DNA of 64,000 bases from Actinocorallia herbida (GTDB taxonomy: Bacteria > Actinomycetota > Actinomycetes > Streptosporangiales > Streptosporangiaceae), in assembly GCF_003751225.1 (NCBI RefSeq), contig NZ_RJKE01000001.1, forward strand, positions 1,736,001-1,800,000. The letters run 5' to 3'. The translations under genes and the position numbers were made by a program. The notes under the pieces were generated by a model, which was given only the letters and a program-made list of their open reading frames with translations, had not been told where the DNA came from and made no database searches. Below are positions 61,017 to 64,000 of the stretch, piece by piece. Numbering within the stretch: position 1 is the first letter of the stretch; the number at the start of each line of letters is the position of its first letter.

Positions 61017-62228
61017 ATGCGAGCCGCGCCCTCACCCGAGGAGATCCGCCGGCACAATCTGGGAACTCTGCTCAGGCACGTCCATCTGTCCGGCCCGGCG
61101 TCGCGTGCGGCGCTGGCCGAGCGGATGGGCCTCAACCGCAGCACCATCATGGCGCTGACCTCGGATCTCACCGCCGCCGGCCTGGTGACCGAGGAACTGC
61201 CGAAGACGGTGCGCAAGGCCGGACGGCCGTCGCTGGTCGTCCGGCCGGAGTCCGACCGCGTCTACGTCCTCGCCCTGGACGTAGGCGCGGACCGGCTCGT
61301 CGTCGCCCGGGTCGGGCTCGGCGGCACGGTTCTGGACCGTGCCGATGTGGCGAGGCCCGGCGGCACCCACAACGCCGACGACCTCATCTCCGCGCTCGCG
61401 GCGGTCGGGCGGCGCCTCGTGCGCGGCACCGAGGCCGGCGCGCTGTGCGTCGGCGTCGGCGTCGCCTTCTCCGGCATCGTCCGGCAGGAGGACGGCGTGG
61501 TCCGGCACGGCCCGAACATCGGCTGGGTCGACGTGCCGCTCGGCACCGAGCTGACCCGGCGGATGGCGCTGGGCCTGCGCGTCTCCGTCGGCAACGACGC
61601 GAACCTCGCCGCGCTGGCGGAACGCGCCAGGGGCGCGGGCGCGGGCCTCGACGACATCATCTACCTGCACGGCGACGTCGGGATCGGCGGCGGCGTCATC
61701 GTCGGCGGCCGACTGCTCGGCGGCGAGGGCGGCTACGGCGGCGAGATCGGCCACATGGTCGTCAATCCCGGCGGCCGGCCCTGCGGCTGCGGGTCGCGCG
61801 GCTGCCTGGAGTCCGAGGCGGGCGAGCTGGCGCTCATCGCGCTCGCCGGACGCTCGGGCGAGGGCGCCTCGGGCCGCCGCGCGGTGGAGCAGATCGTGGA
61901 CGCCGCCGACCGCGGCGACGCCACCGCGCGGAGCGCGCTGCACCAAGTGGGCGACTGGCTCGGCTACGGCGTCGCCAACCTCATCAACATCTTCAACCCG
62001 TCGATGGTGATCTTCGGCGGGGTCATGCGCGAGATCTACATGGGCTCCGCGGCACAGGTCCGCAGCCGCCTCGCCATCGACGGCCTGACGGCCGCCCGCG
62101 AGTCCGTCCGCCTGCGCACCTCCTCGCTCGGCGAGGAGGCCACCCTGATGGGCGCCGCGGAACTCGCCTTCAGCGACGTCCTCACCGACCCCCTCGAAAC
62201 CCTCGCCCGGGTCCGCAACGCGGACTGA
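61017..62228 (+). CDS. ROK-family transcriptional regulator (XylR/Rok7B7-like)
   Basis: A 403-residue regulator. The winged HTH is at residues about 15-70 (SRAALAERMGLNRSTIMALTSDL) and the ROK sugar-kinase-like domain follows, with VGVAFSGIVRQEDG, GGYGGEIGHMVVNPGG and the zinc motif CGCGSRGCLESE; all are intact. By position next to a xylFGH set it resembles Rok7B7 of Streptomyces coelicolor (SCO6008, from memory), which affects carbon control and antibiotic production. AAGGA is upstream of the ATG. It probably binds the palindromes before xylF. Confidence 0.9.
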   Translation: MRAAPSPEEIRRHNLGTLLRHVHLSGPASRAALAERMGLNRSTIMALTSDLTAAGLVTEELPKTVRKAGRPSLVVRPESDRVYVLALDVGADRLVVARVGLGGTVLDRADVARPGGTHNADDLISALAAVGRRLVRGTEAGALCVGVGVAFSGIVRQEDGVVRHGPNIGWVDVPLGTELTRRMALGLRVSVGNDANLAALAERARGAGAGLDDIIYLHGDVGIGGGVIVGGRLLGGEGGYGGEIGHMVVNPGGRPCGCGSRGCLESEAGELALIALAGRSGEGASGRRAVEQIVDAADRGDATARSALHQVGDWLGYGVANLINIFNPSMVIFGGVMREIYMGSAAQVRSRLAIDGLTAARESVRLRTSSLGEEATLMGAAELAFSDVLTDPLETLARVRNAD

Positions 62229-62252
62229 CCGAGCCCGCCACGCGGAATGATG

Positions 62253-62360
62253 GAGCCCGCCGAGGTTCTCCAGGGAGCGCCGCCAGCGCGGCCGCCCACG
62301 CGAGGTGAGCCCACCGACGGTCTTCCAGGGAGCGCCGCCAGGCGCGGCTGCGCACGTGAT
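62253..62360. repeat. Imperfect tandem repeat, period 54 bases
   Basis: Two copies begin with GAGCCCGCCGA (62253) and GAGCCCACCGA (62307) and share TCCAGGGAGCGCCGCCAG. A third GAGCCCGCC starts at 62231. Located between the convergent ROK and aldolase genes; probably duplicated non-coding DNA. Confidence 0.5.
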
Positions 62361-62434
62361 CGGGCGCCCCTGGGCCGCCCCGTAGGCCCCCAAGGGCCGA
62401 AGGGGCGGCCCAGGGCGCGAAAGCGCCCGATCAC
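62356..62434. terminator. Triple nested hairpin, 79 bases
   Basis: Outer arms GTGATCGGGCGC (62356) and its complement (62423-62434), middle arms of 13 bases from 62369 and 62402, and an inner GGCCC-N4-GGGCC pair, all perfect. It lies between convergent genes. Such length exceeds a normal terminator. Confidence 0.7.
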
Positions 62435-62437
62435 CAG

Positions 62438-62472
62438 CCCGACCGCAGGCCCCCTAGGGCCGGAGGTCGGGC
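62438..62472. repeat. Second nested hairpin with the same core
   Basis: Outer arms CCCGACC and GGTCGGG enclose AGGCCCCCTAGGGCC, nearly the same core as in the neighbouring hairpin (AGGCCCCCAAGGGCC). It ends 15 bases before the aldolase stop codon. Confidence 0.6.
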
Positions 62473-62486
62473 CAGCAAACACAGCG

Positions 62487-63281
62487 CTACTCGAACACGT
62501 CGGGGTTCTCGCGGATGGTGTGGTCGGCGATCGGCTGGTAGTTCACCCAGGCGACCAGGTCGTTGCCGAGCTGGCCCTGGGTGAGCACGGCGTTCTCGTG
62601 CTCGATGGGCACGGGGGTGCCCGCGGCTTCGGCGAGGAGCTGGACCTGGGCCGAGCGCTCCATGGTGACGAACCACCAGGCGGCGGCGTCGACGGTGTCG
62701 CCGACGGTGAGCAGCCCGTGGTTGCGCAGGATGACGGCCTTGGTGTCGCCGAGGGCGGCGGCGATCCGCTTGCCCTCCTCCAGGTCGGTGACGACGCCGG
62801 TGTAGTCGTCGAACAGGCCGTGGTCCTGGTAGAAGGCGCACGCGTCCTGGGTGATCGGCTCCAGCTTGCGGCCGAGGGCCGACAGCGCCCGGCCGTGGGT
62901 GGAGTGGCTGTGCGCGGCGGCGACGACGTCGGGCCTGGCCTGGTGGACCTGGGAGTGGATGGCGAACGCCGCCTCGTTGACGGGGTAGCGCCCCTCGACG
63001 ACCTGGCCCTGGTGGTTGACCAGGATGAGGTCGCTGACCCGGATGTGCTTGAAGGACATCCCGAACGGGTTCACCCAGAAGTGGTCGGTGTGCTCGGGGT
63101 CGCGGGCGGTGATGTGCCCGGCGACGCCCTCCTCGAAGCCGAACCTGCCGAAGGTCCGCAGCGCCACCGCGAGCCGCTCCTTGCGGTGCCGCCGCTCCTC
63201 CTCGAGGGTCGGGAAGCTCGGCGGGAACCGGTAGATCAGGTCCGTGGCCAGCTTGTTGAGGAAGTCTTCCTCTTGCGACAT
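62487..63281 (-). CDS. Class II aldolase/adducin-family protein
   Basis: A 264-residue cytoplasmic enzyme of the fuculose-1-phosphate aldolase/AraD group. Zinc ligands are in AAAHSHSTHGRALS and in the C-terminal RNHGLLTVGD; VAGHITARDPEHTDHFWVNP is the N-terminal signature. The catalytic acidic residue is less clear, so aldolase or epimerase activity is not certain; many bacterial homologs are unassigned. ATG 63281 was taken, since the longer frame upstream lacks support. It is divergent from an oxidoreductase gene. Confidence 0.9.
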   Translation of the reverse strand: MSQEEDFLNKLATDLIYRFPPSFPTLEEERRHRKERLAVALRTFGRFGFEEGVAGHITARDPEHTDHFWVNPFGMSFKHIRVSDLILVNHQGQVVEGRYPVNEAAFAIHSQVHQARPDVVAAAHSHSTHGRALSALGRKLEPITQDACAFYQDHGLFDDYTGVVTDLEEGKRIAAALGDTKAVILRNHGLLTVGDTVDAAAWWFVTMERSAQVQLLAEAAGTPVPIEHENAVLTQGQLGNDLVAWVNYQPIADHTIRENPDVFE

Positions 63282-63348
63282 CACCGGACTCCTTCGTCTG
63301 CTGGGGTGGCGGGCCGCCCGCGGGCCGGGGTCCGCAGGCCGGACATCC

Positions 63349-63390
63349 ATTGTCCGACGCACCGCATCCTCCGACAAGGGACAATCCCTT
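63349..63390. promoter_or_regulatory. Overlapping inverted repeats in the divergent control region
   Basis: ATTGTCC (63349) and GGACAAT (63379) form a 7-bp inverted repeat; AAGGGACAATCCCTT (63376-63390) is a second, tighter one; TCCGAC occurs twice 17 bases apart. A regulator of either flanking gene may bind here. Confidence 0.45.
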
Positions 63391-63445
63391 GATCTCCCAC
63401 CGAATCCGAAACTTTTTCTGAATCTGGGTCTGCGATGATGGACCG

Positions 63446-64000
63446 ATGAACGTCGGGGTGGTGCTCTGGCCGATCGAGACGTGGCCGGAGATGGGTGCGG
63501 TGTGGCGGCGGGCCGAGGAGCTCGGGTTCCACACCGGGTGGCTTTACGATCATCTGGCCTGGCGCGGGCACAGCCCGTGGGACGAGGCGTACACGTCGCT
63601 GGCGGCCGCCGCGGCGGTCACCTCGAAGATCCGGCTCGGCACCCTGGTGACCTCGCCGAACTTCCGGCACCCGCTGCCCACCGCGCACGCCGTGAAGACG
63701 CTCGACCGGATCAGCAACGGGCGGATCACCCTCGGCGTCGGCGCGGGCGGCACCGCCCACACCTCCGACGGGGACGTGCTGGACGCCGAGCGGAGCCCCC
63801 GTGAGCGCGCCGACAGGTACGCCGAGTGGGTCGGGCAGCTCGACGCGCTGCTGACCGAGGCGCCCGTCACCGTGCGCGGCGAGCACTGGGCGGCCCGGGA
63901 CGTCACCGTCGCGCCGGGGCTGGTCCAGCGGCCGCGCCCGCCGTTCTACATCGCGGGGGAGGGGCCGCGCGGCCTGCGCCTCGCGGTCCGGCACGGGCAG
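63446..64000 (+). CDS. LLM-class flavin-dependent oxidoreductase, N-terminal part
   Basis: The first 185 residues of a luciferase-like monooxygenase; the gene continues past the window end. It starts MNVGVVLWPIETWPEMG and shows YDHLAWRG, IRLGTLVTSPNFRHP and LDRISNGRITLGVGAGG, the usual TIM-barrel elements of F420- or FMN-dependent members. Actinobacterial relatives often use F420. No ribosome site is clear before the ATG; the transcript may be leaderless. Confidence 0.9.
   Translation, partial: MNVGVVLWPIETWPEMGAVWRRAEELGFHTGWLYDHLAWRGHSPWDEAYTSLAAAAAVTSKIRLGTLVTSPNFRHPLPTAHAVKTLDRISNGRITLGVGAGGTAHTSDGDVLDAERSPRERADRYAEWVGQLDALLTEAPVTVRGEHWAARDVTVAPGLVQRPRPPFYIAGEGPRGLRLAVRHGQ

Overview
The window is very GC-rich DNA from an actinobacterium, probably an actinomycete in or near Streptosporangiales/Thermomonosporaceae. 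The family is a guess from gene content; the phylum is much firmer. Support includes GTG/TTG starts, stop-start overlaps between genes (ATGA, TGATG), a SufR-SufBDCSU-SufT operon with a Rieske ferredoxin, three AIM24 paralogs, an EAL-CBS protein and a ROK regulator next to xylFGH-type genes. I see no rRNA, tRNA, CRISPR array, insertion sequence or phage gene.

Layout. (1) 1-3186, minus strand: heme A synthase ctaA (cut by the window edge), an EamA exporter and an ABC-2 drug exporter pair. (2) 3324-12748, plus strand: an orphan ATP synthase gamma subunit, a small membrane protein, a complete arginine deiminase operon (permease, arcA, arcB, arcC, second permease, two-domain Usp) and a collapsed Ser/Thr kinase gene. 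(3) 13075-19681: the suf operon (sufR-B-D-Rieske-C-S-U-T), preceded by an iron-box-like sequence and a SufR-site-like sequence and closed by a hairpin. As I recall, mycobacteria keep ctaA, the ABC pair and sufR-sufBDCSUT as neighbours, so region 2 looks like a block of about 10 kb inserted into a conserved neighbourhood.

(4) 19700-29386: an eroded XRE-type regulator, a lipoprotein, a TrkH/TrkA potassium system, a beta-hydroxyacid dehydrogenase, DoxX, three AIM24 proteins, a degenerate EAL-CBS protein and a tandem VOC protein. (5) 29616-34548: an ABC-F gene behind a possible leader peptide, a small HTH protein, an enoyl-CoA hydratase-like protein and an ABC exporter. (6) 34627-43616: lipoprotein, sulfotransferase, CBS protein, truncated HD fragment, metal-dependent hydrolase, POT transporter, acyl-CoA ligase and a secreted protein. 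(7) 43717-51383: GlsB-type membrane protein, two tandem L,D-transpeptidase lipoproteins, a double-GNAT protein and a tricorn-type protease, with striking hairpins and a 67-bp tandem repeat between them.

(8) 51408-62228 is a sugar-use region. A ROK repressor gene broken by one extra base lies divergent to a CUT1 sugar importer plus GH1 beta-glucosidase, the set expected for cello-oligosaccharide uptake and cleavage. Next comes an intergenic region with a DasR-site-like palindrome, a good promoter and other palindromes, then a xylFGH-like importer and an intact ROK regulator. (9) 62253-64000: nested hairpins, a class II aldolase and a flavin-dependent oxidoreductase that runs off the end.

In biological terms the window joins Fe-S cluster assembly, anaerobic or acid-stress energy from arginine, K+ homeostasis, cell-wall 3-3 crosslinking, and plant-derived sugar uptake. 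The most unusual items are the arginine deiminase/orphan gamma block inside the ctaA-suf neighbourhood, the leader ORF that ends on the ABC-F start codon, the +1 frameshift in the ROK gene, the DasR-like site, and several genes caught in decay.
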